This document shows, piece after piece, positions 1 through 13,000 of a stretch of 64,000 nucleotides of DNA (within the stretch, counting starts at the first letter, position 1; each line of letters begins with the position of its first letter). Both the position numbers and the translations under genes were made by a program. The stretch lies in NCBI GenBank assembly GCA_009760855.2, contig WPIO01000014.1, positions 2,717,501 to 2,781,500 of the forward strand, given 5' to 3'. This DNA is from Cristatella mucedo. Lineage: Eukaryota > Bryozoa > Phylactolaemata > Cristatellidae. The notes under the pieces are model-generated. The model had not been told where the DNA came from. It ran no database searches and saw only the letters and a program-made list of their open reading frames with translations.

Positions 1-267
1 GAGTTCTACTGGAAAGGTCGGCTACTGGTGTAGGCCGAGCACTCTGGCTCAGCCGCCTGTCGACACTGCTCTGTTTTTGCTCTATTGGGTTCAAATCAGG
101 CGAGTGTCCGGGCCTCTCCCCAGCACCAAATAAGGATTTGTCAAACAGTGTTTTACACAAGTTATTGTTTGTCAAGCAGTTTGGAATTCAAAGCTCACAT
201 ACTCTGCTTGAGGGTCATTAGATTTGAAAGCAAGCTAGCGATCCTATGCAATCTGATAGGCCAATGA

Positions 268-690
268 AGTACCTTCGGACGAATATTTGTTGTGTACTGT
301 TGCAATGACCCAGCCATTCCCTTGATTTGAAGCCCATGGACCGACTAGGGAGTGATATCGACAGGCAGCTGAGAGGGATCTTCGGCCCACACAATTAGCC
401 GACCTTTTTAGTAAAACTCAGGCTCATTTGAATGCGCTACAGCAGAAGAGACAATGCAGAAGCTTGTGGCCTCTAAGCCTGGCCTGACAAGGTAGGTCAT
501 GCAGAGTCGGAGTGGGGCGAGGTCACACTAAACGAAAAAAGATGCCAGCGGCCTGTGTTTTTCATTTGGACTGCCAATAAATATTTTGACATGCTTTGAG
601 TAGCTTTAGTATGCCTGGCATAGTAGAAAACCCCCTTATTCTCGAATTAATTTCCAGCCTCATCAGCAGTGGCAATGTGATTTTTTCCCA
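268..690. repeat. Dispersed repeat R, copy 1
   Basis: This block is alignable by eye with 13015-13425. Shared stretches include GCAATGACCCAGC, GCAGAAGAGACAATGC, GAAGCTTGTGGCCTCTAA and TAGTATGCCTGGCA, in the same order and orientation. No ORF, tRNA promoter or simple tail is visible, so it is either a non-autonomous element or a fragment of one. It sits in a NAA25 intron. Ends are approximate. Positions 1-267 and 691-924 show nothing further that I recognise. Confidence 0.6.
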
Positions 691-924
691 CCTGGATTAC
701 CAGTGCATAACCCAGACCTATTCTGTTTTTTTATGTATGCACTTTAGCACTTAAATATCCGGAATCTGGCCTGAGCTTCGGAGTATGATTATGCTAGTAC
801 TTGTTGCAGTTTTTTTTTTATTTGCTTTAGTAATGTTTGTTCACCCAATCATGTATATTCAATTTGAATGACCTTAAAGTGCTGCTTGGTTATGGATGTT
901 GTTTATATGCCATTTTTTGTTTAG

Positions 925-1037
925 GTTTGCTGAAAGACCTTGTGTTAAATTACTGTCGTTTGTTTGGCGATAAGTACTGCTGTTTCGAAGACCTAATGCG
1001 GTTTTGGGACTTTCTCGACCCCAATGATCGGTCGCAG
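925..1037 (+). CDS. NAA25 exon (first in window)
   Basis: The acceptor is TTGTTTAG and the donor CAG|GTGAAG. The exon enters with two bases finishing a codon and ends in phase 0. It encodes [10 protein letters not shown] then [20 protein letters not shown], matching the FGDKxCCFxDL stretch of NAA25. The preceding exon is not in the window. Confidence 0.85.
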
Positions 1038-4000
1038 GTGAAGGTGCTCGGCAGTGCACTTTTTTGAGACAGCAGCTGGAGCAAGCCAATAGCTAGCAGG
1101 CTCTAGTACTTGACTTGAGCTTGTCAGCTTTTTCTTGTTGTAGGTACTGTTCTCCATGGATGAAGACGTTCAAAAGTTGCTAGCTAAAGAAAGTGTGTCC
1201 GACTTTGCGACCGATGTAAGTAAGCTGCTCCAGACTCATCGTCTGCAGATCGCCTTCGGTCATTTATTTATTTATATTTATAAAGAACTCCTACGTGAGC
1301 TATGTCGTTATGTCGTGTATGCCAGTGCCTCTAATTTCTGGAGGTGTTCTAGCAGGCAGGAGTAAGAATGTTGTTTGAAAGATGTTGTTTTAAAGGATCC
1401 TACCGGAAGCTCCCGACCCTTAAATACAAGCTATGATGCAGTGCCAGTGAGGGCTTGTGGAATTAGCTATGTAGTGAAGAGAAAGCACACAGCTTTGCTC
1501 GACGAGGCAAGGTAACCTAGGAACCAAGTTTAGCCAGTCTTCCTCGTACCTTTCTATCGGTAGCACTTAAGTAGAAATTGTGGAAGGGATGTAGGGTAAG
1601 GTTTATGGGCCACTCTGCTGTCTTGGTCAATGCATTGAAGGTTATTTGTGTTTCTTGTAGTTCACGCTTGCACTTTGCCACAATTTAAGGTCGACTGTTC
1701 GGCTTTGACCGTATCCAGTGCTAGCCGCATGAAGTGTAGGTATAACATTTATAAGATAAGTATTCTATTTCCCAATAATTATCGTGCAGTGAAATACCAG
1801 TAAGAATATCTTCTATCTAGTCCTCCCCTCTATCTAGTCCTTGCGGCTGTGACAAGACACTCACCTGCTCTAGCTAGCCAAGCAGCCATAGCCTCATTAT
1901 TTCAGAATAATAATAATAATAATAATAATAGTAATAATGCACTTGATAAAGCTCCCTCAGAGAACTTAATCTCTTTCTAGGCGCTTTACATTTGCTGCAA
2001 AGGGAAATGCAATTGAATGGTAAGTAAAATCATGCTTGAAAAACAAACAAAATGAATAATATGGTTAGGGGTGTCATGCACAGGGTCAGCATGCAAATGT
2101 GGTTAGTGGCAGCATGCAGTGTCAGCACGCACAAGCACACGAAGGACGAATCACAGGGACCCACTAAATGCTGTCCTAAATAGGTGTTTTTAAGTTCCTT
2201 TTAAATGTGGTCAGGTCAGGGGATGTGCTGACAAAGGTCGGGAGGGAGTTCCAGGCTTTGGGAGCATACGAAGTAAATGCACAGTCTCCAAAGGATTTGA
2301 GGTTTGTACGGGGTATTTGTAGACTTTTGGATTCCGAAAAGCAGGTGGTACTATGCTTTGCCTGATGGGGGTGTATATCTGAGAGATAGGCTGGAGCCAA
2401 AGAATGAAGTGACCTAAAAGTGAGCGACAAAACCTTGAAGTCAATCCGTTGCTTGACTGGTAGCCAGTGCAGGTCGGCGAGAAGTGGAGTAATGGGGCAA
2501 GTGCGACTGACCAGCTCAAGCAGTGGGTTTTTAACGAGCTGCCGAACAACGAGTGTGTTATTGACTAGCTGATTCCTGTTCTTAACCTTTCTCATGCATG
2601 TGATGCTAGTGCGTCTGTAGCTAGGCCTGACATGAGGAATCGCAGTAATCTGGTTGACCACTTCAGTTTCTTGGGAAAGACATTTGCGGCAATTGGACAG
2701 CACAGTCGTCCTTGTCTTGTTTTTCTTGAGAACCTCACTGTAGCTCTGCATATCCCATGAATGCCAGTTTATAATAAATACTAGCATCTGTCCTTTTTTC
2801 AGCCATGGCTTTCAGGCTGCTAAGGCATCGTTTTAGTTAGCACTAAGTCTGAATGCTAATTTCTTTTTAGGTAAAAGTGATGCAGAGGCATATACTTCTA
2901 CTTCAGATCAAGTGTCGCCTCAGCTACTCTGGTTTCCACGTTTTGAAGGACCTATCTGTTATGTCAGACGAGCTCTTTTTGCGTTACCTGAAAGGAATCT
3001 CTGGTTTGTCATTGAAATTTAAGCGTTTTTTTGGTGGTCTAGCATGAGTACTTGCTGTTAAATGGGTCTTTTCTGTACTTACTAAGTGTTTCCGAAATTC
3101 ATAATATTGGGAAGCAAGTGTACATCCTTGTAGTTAACTGGTACTTCTCTCCAGATGATCCCATTTAAAGTCCCAATAGGTCAGCACCGCACTTGGGTTG
3201 AAAGAAAGCTCCGATGGGGATTTTGGCTGTGCTATTCGCTGGCTAGTCTTCATATTTGTATTGCCTGTATCATGGGATTTTTATAGTGTATTGATCTGGT
3301 TAGACATATTATATGCCACCATAAATTTAAAACACTTGCTTGCAAATGATCTATAAGTGTCTATTGAGACATTTTCTTAGGCGTACTTATAGTTCGAAGT
3401 CAAACTGTAAGCCTTGTTTTGTGGAGTAGAGCACAGGGCCGTGTAGAATCACGTGGGTGGATGTGAGTTTTTGTGTGGGACCAATGCAACAATTTCTATT
3501 CAGAGCAGTGCGAGCAGCAGCTAGAGCCACTCTGTGACAGAGAATAAACTCTTGAAGCAATATTTTTGTCTTTTTATAGTTGAAAAGCATTGATGGTGAT
3601 GTTGGTTGACCAGAATGACCACGGAATTTTCAAACACATGAAATATCTGAATAACTGATTGCAAGATTTCTGTATACTGCCATTCGTAACAGTGATAATA
3701 ATATGGATTATAATTGTAATACTTTTGAAGCTCCAAGGGAGTTGAATCTCTTTCTAGGCTGTTCATGCAGGCTGGAAAGGAAGTATATCAACTGATTAGT
3801 AACAAAACATGTAAATATGTATCTTTAATAAGCACATAGAGGACGATTCACATAGAGACTGATTGCTTTGAGTTAGAGCTGAGCTCTCAGGTTCACTTTT
3901 AATTTCACGAAGTCAAGATGTTCAGGTCAGCAGAAGGCATGGTCACCACGGATTTGAAGTTGATTAGAGATATAGCTTAATGGCAAGAGTCTCAGGAATG

Positions 4001-7000
4001 GTTGCAAACAACCTACTGAACAGGTTTTGCAGTCTTCTTGATTTAGTGCATACTTTAGGACAGAGCACTACGAGATGCTGGCCACCATAGGTGCTTATCA
4101 AAGACACCAAAACTGTTCAACTTACATCGTGCAATGATAGGACATAGACGTTCGCTCGTAGAGGCATATACCTGAATGTTTAATGTATTTATGCATTACG
4201 GGTACATGTTGAGAGGCGAAGAATAAGAAATAACCTCTTTAACATCTTGCAACATCTTTACCAAAGTTAATATTGGATGTGAAAAGTAACCGACCTTACT
4301 TTTTGCTGTTTGCTTTGAGGGAGCCTCAGTAGGCCGACAGCACCATAAGCCGCATTAAATCACATGCCATTGTTTGCTACTGTTTACGCTCTTCATGGAT
4401 GTACTCATTCACTTGTGACATATTCTTCATATGCTTTGCTACTTACTCATGCTGGGAGTATCTCATCCCATGGTTGCAGTTATTGCTTGTTTGTCATACT
4501 GTGCTAATTCAAAACATCTATTGCAGTCGAAAAAGAAGCACAAGCTACTGGGCTGAAGACATGCGACAGCTATTTGCTTTTGGGTATCTTTTGCATCCTG
4601 GATACATGGGCACAAATCAAGGATCAACAGCTATTGCTGAGAGCGTGTACCTGGCTTGAGACCGGTATCTTTTTGAGTCCTGCCAACTACTACTTCAAAG
4701 TATTGCTCATCAAAGTGTATTCAATTTTAGGTGAGCTGAGTAAGATTGAACATTATACATGTTTGATCCATTGAACACGATGTTGTATATTACTAAAAGA
4801 TATATTCATTGTCAGGACATACGATGACTTGAAGAGTTGAGCTTCGACACTCTTACCAGTGACAAGTTCAGAAGGCAAACATCTCTAGCTATTGCCTTAG
4901 ATGGGAAGAAATAAGAACTGTAGCAATTCTCTACAAATACAAGCCGAGTTATATTCCTCTCCACGTGTATGTTTAGCAATCAGTTGATTTTATTGCTTGA
5001 AAACTGTTTGCTTAGTCGGGTATTGAAGTTTCTCGAAAATAGTCATGGGATGAGCTAGAAGCAAAGGTAATCCACAGAATAGGAAACCGAACCAACATTT
5101 TCGATCACTAGGCATATTTATGTGAGTCTGTAGTGCCCCCCCCCCAGCCAAAAGGCACCGGCGATTGAGTCTTAAGCTATTGCACCCTTCAAGAATTTGC
5201 AGATGTAATAAGGGGTCCCTTTTGGAATAATGATAAGTATTGCGATAAGAATAGAGAAATGTGCTTCCTTATATTGGCAACTGGCGGAGTTCACTTAGAT
5301 ATTAACCTAGGCCTGCTTCCAAGGTTTGCCCCTGAAGTCCGGGCGATCAACCCGGTATTGCATGAACCATGCATTGTGGTAGTTGTATCTGTTAGTCACC
5401 ACGAAAAGAGAACTGGATTTCTTTCCATGCAGCTTCATGTGCTAAAAAGGAGGCATGTCAAGCTGACATTACAGGTGATAGTTTCTTTGTAGTTTTGAGC
5501 AGTTATCTCAAAAGGCTCAATGTGTAGGGCTTTTGATGTGCAGTCAGTGGCAAACAACTTAGTTGAATTAGGATGACAGCTGAGGAAATGAAGAAGTAGT
5601 TGAGGAAGTAGCTTCGAAAAAGCAAGTTCTATAAACCGACAATGAACCGAGAATCGTGGAGGTTGGTTTAACCCTAGGGTACCCACAGACCATAGCTGTA
5701 TGTCTCGTGGCCAGTTATGATTTTTCCTGCGCACATCATACAAGTAATATTTGTGCCTTAGTAGTGATGTAGGGGTTTAATCCATTTAAAGTGCATAAGA
5801 ATTGTTAATGAGATTTCTTTCTCTCTTTTGCTTTGTAAAGCCGAGCTTATTCAGTGTAATTACTAAGAAAACACGAATCGTCCTGCTTTCGATATAAGGA
5901 AGAGTACCGCGGGGCAATTTTTGTAAAGCAATTACCGCCACATTACCGATGGGTGTGCAGTGTTGTGCTTTGTTTTTGTCGTGTGATCTCATGAAATGTG
6001 AGCGTCTGTTATGGTTGCAAAAGCTCCTTTGATCATTGAGAAGAAAGGCTGCTGGTGCATTGTGAACCAGTAACACATTTCATGGTGGACATCTTGAATG
6101 TTATAGTGTCTTAGTTGGCTAAACTTACTGGAGGACCCATTGTTAAATATTTGAGTAAAATGAGAGCGCTCGGACCCCAGAGCCAGGCTCGTGTAATAGA
6201 GTCACATTTTTTCGGCTGAATGTAAGATGATAAGCTCTCTTGTCGCTGTCGGTCCAGTCCTTGCTTCTAGGAGGGATCGTGCCCTGCTGATGTGGGCCAT
6301 TGTGTCGCTGTGCTTGCAGGTGTGTTTAGCCCGGTGCCCGAACTTCTGATGTTGCTTGACGTGAAGCATATACAGTTCGACTCGCTAGGGTAAGCTGAAC
6401 GCACATGCCTCGACATTGCTCTTGCTTGGTTGCTCGATGTGTCTGAGCTTCTCGGGCTTTGTATATCTTGCTGTAGATATTTATTCTGTAACGATGCCTT
6501 GCGATGGGGACACATTACTACTGCCACTTCGTTGCTCAATTCTGTGCTGAAGTTTTTTACTCTCAGTGGGCGTGAGGTCAGTAGTATGGCCTTGCTGCAG
6601 GCAAGCGCATGACGAACGTGTGCAGCCGGCTGGCGCTGCGCTTGCCCGTGCTGCTTTTGTTCTTGTAGTTTAGTAGGATGTCATTCGCTAGCAGCTCTTG
6701 AGATCTCGCTAGCTGACCTGTTCATTTAACCCCCAGTGAGCTCTGCTGGCCACGGTTCGCTCAGCCTGTACTCTGAGCGTGCATGCTCACTTGCTATTGT
6801 TACAGGTAAACGAGAACCTCATTTCGTGCTACCGGTATGGCTCTTTTACGAAAGTACGTACAGCTTGGGTTGCTCTCGTCAATCTTAACGTCGCTTGTTG
6901 TAGTATGCCTCGATGACGACCTCTTTTTTGCTTGCTTTTTTTAAGGTTGAAGAGTTTATAAAGTTCAGGAATAGGCTTCAGAACTCCTTCCAGTTTGCAT

Positions 7001-10000
7001 CTAGCACTGTCGATCGACTACTCGCAGAAATTAGAAATGAGAACCGAAGGTTTGCATCATATAAGAGCTCAGCAACTGCCAAACCACATTTGCTGGCCTC
7101 GTATTGCAGCCCATTGCAGAGTAGCACACAGATCGTGTGGTGGCATGTCCGCTGTCGAGATGTTTCGTCTGAGCAACTGCAATTCCATTTTTCTTTTAAG
7201 GTACCAGAGTGACGACCACGTTCTTTCTCAAGTATCTATAGATCCTGCCAAAGGTTAGCTGTAGCTCGAAGGAATGTGCGTAGCTCAGCCCAGCAGCCAA
7301 TGCACGGTGTGTGGATCATTGTATCCCATTGCAGACGCCACCGAATGGAGTTCTCTGATTGACAACAGGGACTTCGATATTTTGCCGCAATGGACTTCGG
7401 CAGCCCAACTAGACACTCGAGTATGGCAGCAAGCCTCCTTCGAGGAGGAGGTGAGCCCCAGCCGCTAGCTGTTTCGTGCCATCGCGACTGCCGGTCGTGT
7501 TGCTGTCAACATCAATATCTTCCAAAGACCTCATTCGACAGAATGTGATTTGTAGAAAGCGTGGCTGAGGTTTCGGAATTTGACTAGCCGCATACTGGCT
7601 GCAGCAGTGCAGATTACCGACAGTATGATATCGCCAACAAATGCTGTACAGCTGAAATCTAACGGTTTCTCTGACGCTGTCGCTTTCGGTGAGGCGCGAA
7701 TGGACACCATGGTTACGACCTTATCGGCACTGCTGCTTGAATTCGACCAGCACCTGCTGGAGTGCAAGCAGTGTAGCATGTACCATCAGGCACCTAAGGT
7801 ATGCACGAGGGCAGGTAGGGCAAAGGCTGCTGCTGCTGTTAATTTCCCGTGTCCGGTGCTGATTTCTTGTCTGCTGCCGGTGGCTTGCTCTCCTCCCCAT
7901 GTCGTTTTGAAGTTTTTTGAAATCGTATCTGGGATCAGTGATAAGATAGCAACAAAACTAGCTATCTATTTAGTTCAAACTGTGCTGGTTTGGCCCAGTG
8001 GTTAAGGTGCTCGCCCTGACCAAGGTCTGGCCGAGATCATGGGCTCGAGCCCCGTGACACATGTGAACCGCCTGAATAGAGATTAAGTTCTCTTAGGGTG
8101 CTAAATAAACAAATTTAATATTATTACCATTATTATTATTAAGCTTGTTTTGTTTTTTAAGTTTCTACTGCACTTGTTTTGCACCAACTGTATGTGTCTT
8201 ATTGCCTTGGCAGAAAAACAGCAAGGAGTGACCGAAGTCTACAATGAATGTCACATATGCATCCACTGGCTTAGCTGTGGTATATCTGAGTATATCTAGA
8301 TTTTGAAATAGTGCGTAGCTGAAAGTAAGCTGACTTGACTCTAGAGCTGATTTGGTCATCTAGTGAAAGATCAGATTCATTTTCAGTGTAGCTTGATGCC
8401 GTGCACATTCAAGAACTTGGCTAATACTTCGTGTATCGGAGTGACATTTAAAATGCGAATTCAACTCTGCTTGTTTGACATTAGTCTAGAGAAATTTCTG
8501 ATGGAGATCTTTCGGTTGGATAAGTCATGTTCTACATGTCCATGATTGCAGAAAATAAAGCTCCAGGACATTTGATGGCATTTGGGATGTAAGGTGCTAA
8601 TCAAGTAATCGAAATGAATGTTAAGATCACCCAGTACGAGGAAGAGGTGATTTCTCGATTCAAGGATTGAAAGGAGCAGTGAAATATTTCTGGAAATACT
8701 GGGGCGCGCCTCTTGCTTCATCTTTTGCTTTGTCTGGTCTTCCCTAGGGAGCACAAATCTCAGCAGCAGTGTCATGTAATGCATTTGAACGACAGTAGCA
8801 TAATAACTCTAACAGTTGCCATATTTGATGCATCTAAGAACTTCGATCGTTGGAAAGAAAATTTTGCAACGGTCAGATAATCCTAGCAGAGCTTGGTGAA
8901 CCGGAAGCGGTTTGACTGTTAATTTCGCGAAAAGAAAAATTAGATGACTCGCTGTCATTTATGTACTGTAAATAAGATTAACGTCGTACCCATGTAGAAG
9001 GATAGCAGTCATTTAGAAACTCCCAGTAGACAGTCGTTGCCAATTCCTGGTGCTGTGCACCTCTGGTGCATATAAGCCATAGAAGTTCAGCCATCACACA
9101 TTGGTTGGCCGCCTTCAGAAATGCTAACTTCCCTCTAGAAGGCGTTAACAGATTATGCTAAGATGTAATTTTTTTTCGGTTGTGGTTCATCTTAGGGAGG
9201 CATCACATCTTCAGATGGCATTTTACTGTGCCAGCACCTTTGTATGTCTTGTTCATTCGTGTTCCCCATAATGCTAAGCTAGTATTTTTTAATATTTCCT
9301 GTGCTGTTGCTTGTGAAATGCAAGCTACCATTTCATAATTGCAATTATTTCTACAAATGTCAAAATTGAAAGCTGAGGCTTTAAGCCCGACTCCTGAGTT
9401 GTGTGCCTCAAACCGATGGTCTCTATAGCTAAATCAGTTGATAACCGGACCAACCCACCGTAATGATGCAATAACATAGTAAGAGTCGCCTGCTTATTCC
9501 CGACAATTTTTGTTTTATGTTGTAAATTTTCTGTGATGCTGACGACACCCGTCATTTATTTTTTCCGCCATGGTTTCGTCCAACGGTAAGATGCTCGTCC
9601 AAGGTAATTAGCTTGAGCTCTGCGACATATGTAACCAGCCTGTATAAAGATTAAGTGCTCTTATAATGCTATACAAATAATGTATTTTACTTACGTTTTT
9701 ATAGAAGTTTGAGATCGTTCCGATTACTGGTCAACTTCTCTTATAGCATGTTTCATTTGCTGTCATATAACTAACTCCGTTGTCACTGCATATTGACAAT
9801 ACTAAGGCAATACATGCCAGTATGTATTGCCTTAGTTTCACAAGCTGTTCTATCGTAGATTTTGGAATGATCGCTTGCCTATTTTCTTTAGTTTGACCCC
9901 CGTGGTCCATCGTTGACGAGGATTCGGCAATTCCTTCAGCTTGACCATGGAGTTCTGTTGAGTCAGCTTGGGCATTCTGTTTTGTACATTTACCGGCTGT

Positions 10001-13000
10001 TATTCAGCACTGAGCCTGTGGATGGTAAGCGAACAGTCAGTATCTTATATAGGTCACTGTTAGCACGACTGGCAGCTGACGGAAATGACTTCTAAGTGGC
10101 TTCATTGTAAGCCGGTTGTGTTTACTCCACTTTCGGAGCTATATTTAACGAAATAAGCTCAAATTACTGCGTGTTTTTGTCAATGATTATTCTTGCTTGG
10201 CACAAAGGGTCGAGTAAAAGGCAAATGTTTTGTTTCCTGAAGGCGAGAAGAGGTGAGAGCAAGCGGGAATGAGGGTGTATTTTTATGTCTTTACTTTCGT
10301 ATAGGAAAAAAGCACGTATGGATTTGCCAAGTATCAATTTACAAGCAATGTCGTGCAATCTGGATATTGTGAGTGGGCTGAATCAAAAGAAGGAATGGAG
10401 TATAGATATGTTGTGTGCAAAGCATTTGAAGCAGCAGTATGTATCAGGAGAACCAGGAGCAGATAGCCTAGAGTTAGGAATCGTCTGTGCATTATCAGCC
10501 GGGTTGTTAAGCAGCTTGGCTACTTCTGTGGATTCTGTGAAAGAACACTGCCATTTGTGTTTCCTCGGGATGCCCGCATATAGCAATTGTTTGGCCTGCT
10601 ACCGATCTCGCATAGGGGGCATTCGATAGAGCTGTTGCTCGGGTGAGTACTGCCATATCTTTGTCCCTTCCTTAGTAGTTCTATTCATGGACCTTTAGTA
10701 ATACTGGGTGACTTCACTTTATTCTTTAAACGTCAGTTGATGCTTTATCGTGTCGTGTCGTTTTACTCGCAGTGCTGCAATTCTCAATTAAGATGTGGTC
10801 ACTATCTATCAAGGTTGAGATGCCTGCTAACGTGTTGTGAAAATGGGATATCTCTTGAGATACATAATCCAGGAATAGTACCCGATTGGTAAGATATTTG
10901 TAAATACACTACATCTGAGCTGCCTGGGGCCTCATCTCCGGCATGCCAACATTCTATGGACAGTTTTGAGGATAAATTAGAGGGGCTCTTGCATTTAAAA
11001 TTACATCAAGTAATTGGCATGCACAATTGGGACACCCTGACTTTGGCACACACTTTTAAATACTTTCTACTGGCATTGTTTGTCTATCTCTGTTGTGTGT
11101 AATACTGGTAAAGTAGAGGATGTGGTAGTAGTGCTCCTGACAGTTTCTTAAGCATTTTGCTGTGTCGGTGGTACTATGAATGCAGTTTTCCAGGCTATGT
11201 GGGCCATATACAAACCGGTTGTGTGTGAGACTGCATACTGCCTCTGTGGCTTCTGCTTATGCACCTAATGGACTCACTCGGCTGACTTCTCTTTGATCGG
11301 TATCAGCGCTAGCTAAAATGGGCTCTACTAGACAACAAAGTTTGCATCTGATGTTGAAAAGTGCAGTTAAAGGTCATAACTGAAGCCGGCTTTACATTAA
11401 AAACCCCTGCTTGTATTTGAAAGTGAAGTGTAACTCCCTCATATTTGAGAGGTTTCAATCCAATAATTGGCATGTCCTGGCGGCTCCATGTCTCATTCTG
11501 TTAGCTTAGGCAACTGCAGGCTACCTTGGAGCCCTTACCTTTTGTATTTAGTCAGATTATACCTGCCACAAGCTTTTCTCATTCCATGTACACGAGTGAT
11601 CTTAGCCACATAGCATCACTTCTCTCTGACTTGCATTGGCTCCCATCAACCAGAACACCGACTTCAAGGTCGTGTCACTCACTTTTAGGTCCCTACACTG
11701 GATTACCTGTACTATGATGTAATGTATCTCGTCTCTTACCCTGCGAAGCCATAAAGACTATGTGGGTGTTACGAAGGAGAGTTTTCTGTAGCTCAAAGCC
11801 TAAGCAGCTTTCGGTAGCCAACATACTTTATCTCACGCAACAAAGAAAAAGTGAGAAGCATAGCTGAGTCAGGAGCAGTTGAGGTAGTGAGTAGCGTGGA
11901 AATAGCAGCTCAGGACGGCTGGAAAGAATGTGCCCTAGTCGGCAGCAGGAGAGTAGTTGTAATTTCATCAGGGTTGTCTCTCCCTCACTGCTTGCTGGTC
12001 TACACGGCTTGTGCAATCAGGCACTGCAGTTGCCACATTGCACCACTTCTCACCTACTTGCACTGTCTCCTAGTCAAGCAGTGCATCGACTTGAACGTTC
12101 TGTCACTCACTTTTAGGTCCCTTCATTCTTTGGCCTGAGCCTATCTATCAGATCTACTCACCCACCAGGCTAAGCATGGTACCACCCGCTTTTCGGAATC
12201 TAATAGTTTATCTATACCTCGCACGAACCCCAAATCCTTTGTGGAGACCGTGCCTTTAGTTCGTATGCTCCCAAAGCCTGGAATTCACTTTCGACTGGCG
12301 TCACGACATTACCCGACTTGACCTCATTTAAAAGAAGCAGCTAAAGAAGCTAAACGTGCATTTACTTATCAGTGCATTTAGTGGGTCCATGTGATTCGTC
12401 CATTGTGTGTTATGCATGCTGACACTGTGCATGCTGCCACTTTCCATATTTGCATGCTGACCCAATGCAGATAACCTATAACCGTGTTATGCTAGTTGTC
12501 ATTGAGCAAGTTACCACTAACCATTCGATCATTCTCTGTTTTCAGCAAATGTAAAGTGCCTAGAAAGAGATTGAGTTCTCTGAGGGTGCTATAGCAGGTG
12601 TATTATTAAGATTATGACTTCAATGCTGTTTGGGAAGGACTAGTATAATATCTTTAGCAAAATCACATAGCTCCTTAGTTGCTGTCGTGTTCCAGCCAAA
12701 GCGATTCTCATTCTGTTGACAAGAAAGGGAAAATGAAAAAGGCCGGAAGGTCGTGAACATCTCACACATTGTCTTGCATTGACAAACGCACGGTAATCTT
12801 CTACAAGGCTTGATTCTGAAAAAAAGCATTGAAAATTAAAAAGGGGTTGCAAGTCAGTTGACTGGCTTGGCTGATGCACCTGCATCAAACAAGGATCCTT
12901 AAAAAATACTTCACTGGCCTGTTTGTGTGCTCGGAGTTGTTATATTGCTGCCAAATGTAACGACCCCAAGCAGAATGGTTGAACTTTGATGAAATAAAGC

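Noticed and set aside
5410-5475. Possible NAA25 exon encoding [14 protein letters not shown]
   Set aside because: It faintly resembles the LDVKHIQ segment, but the true exon is at 6320-6389 with a far better match, and no acceptor here fits the phase.
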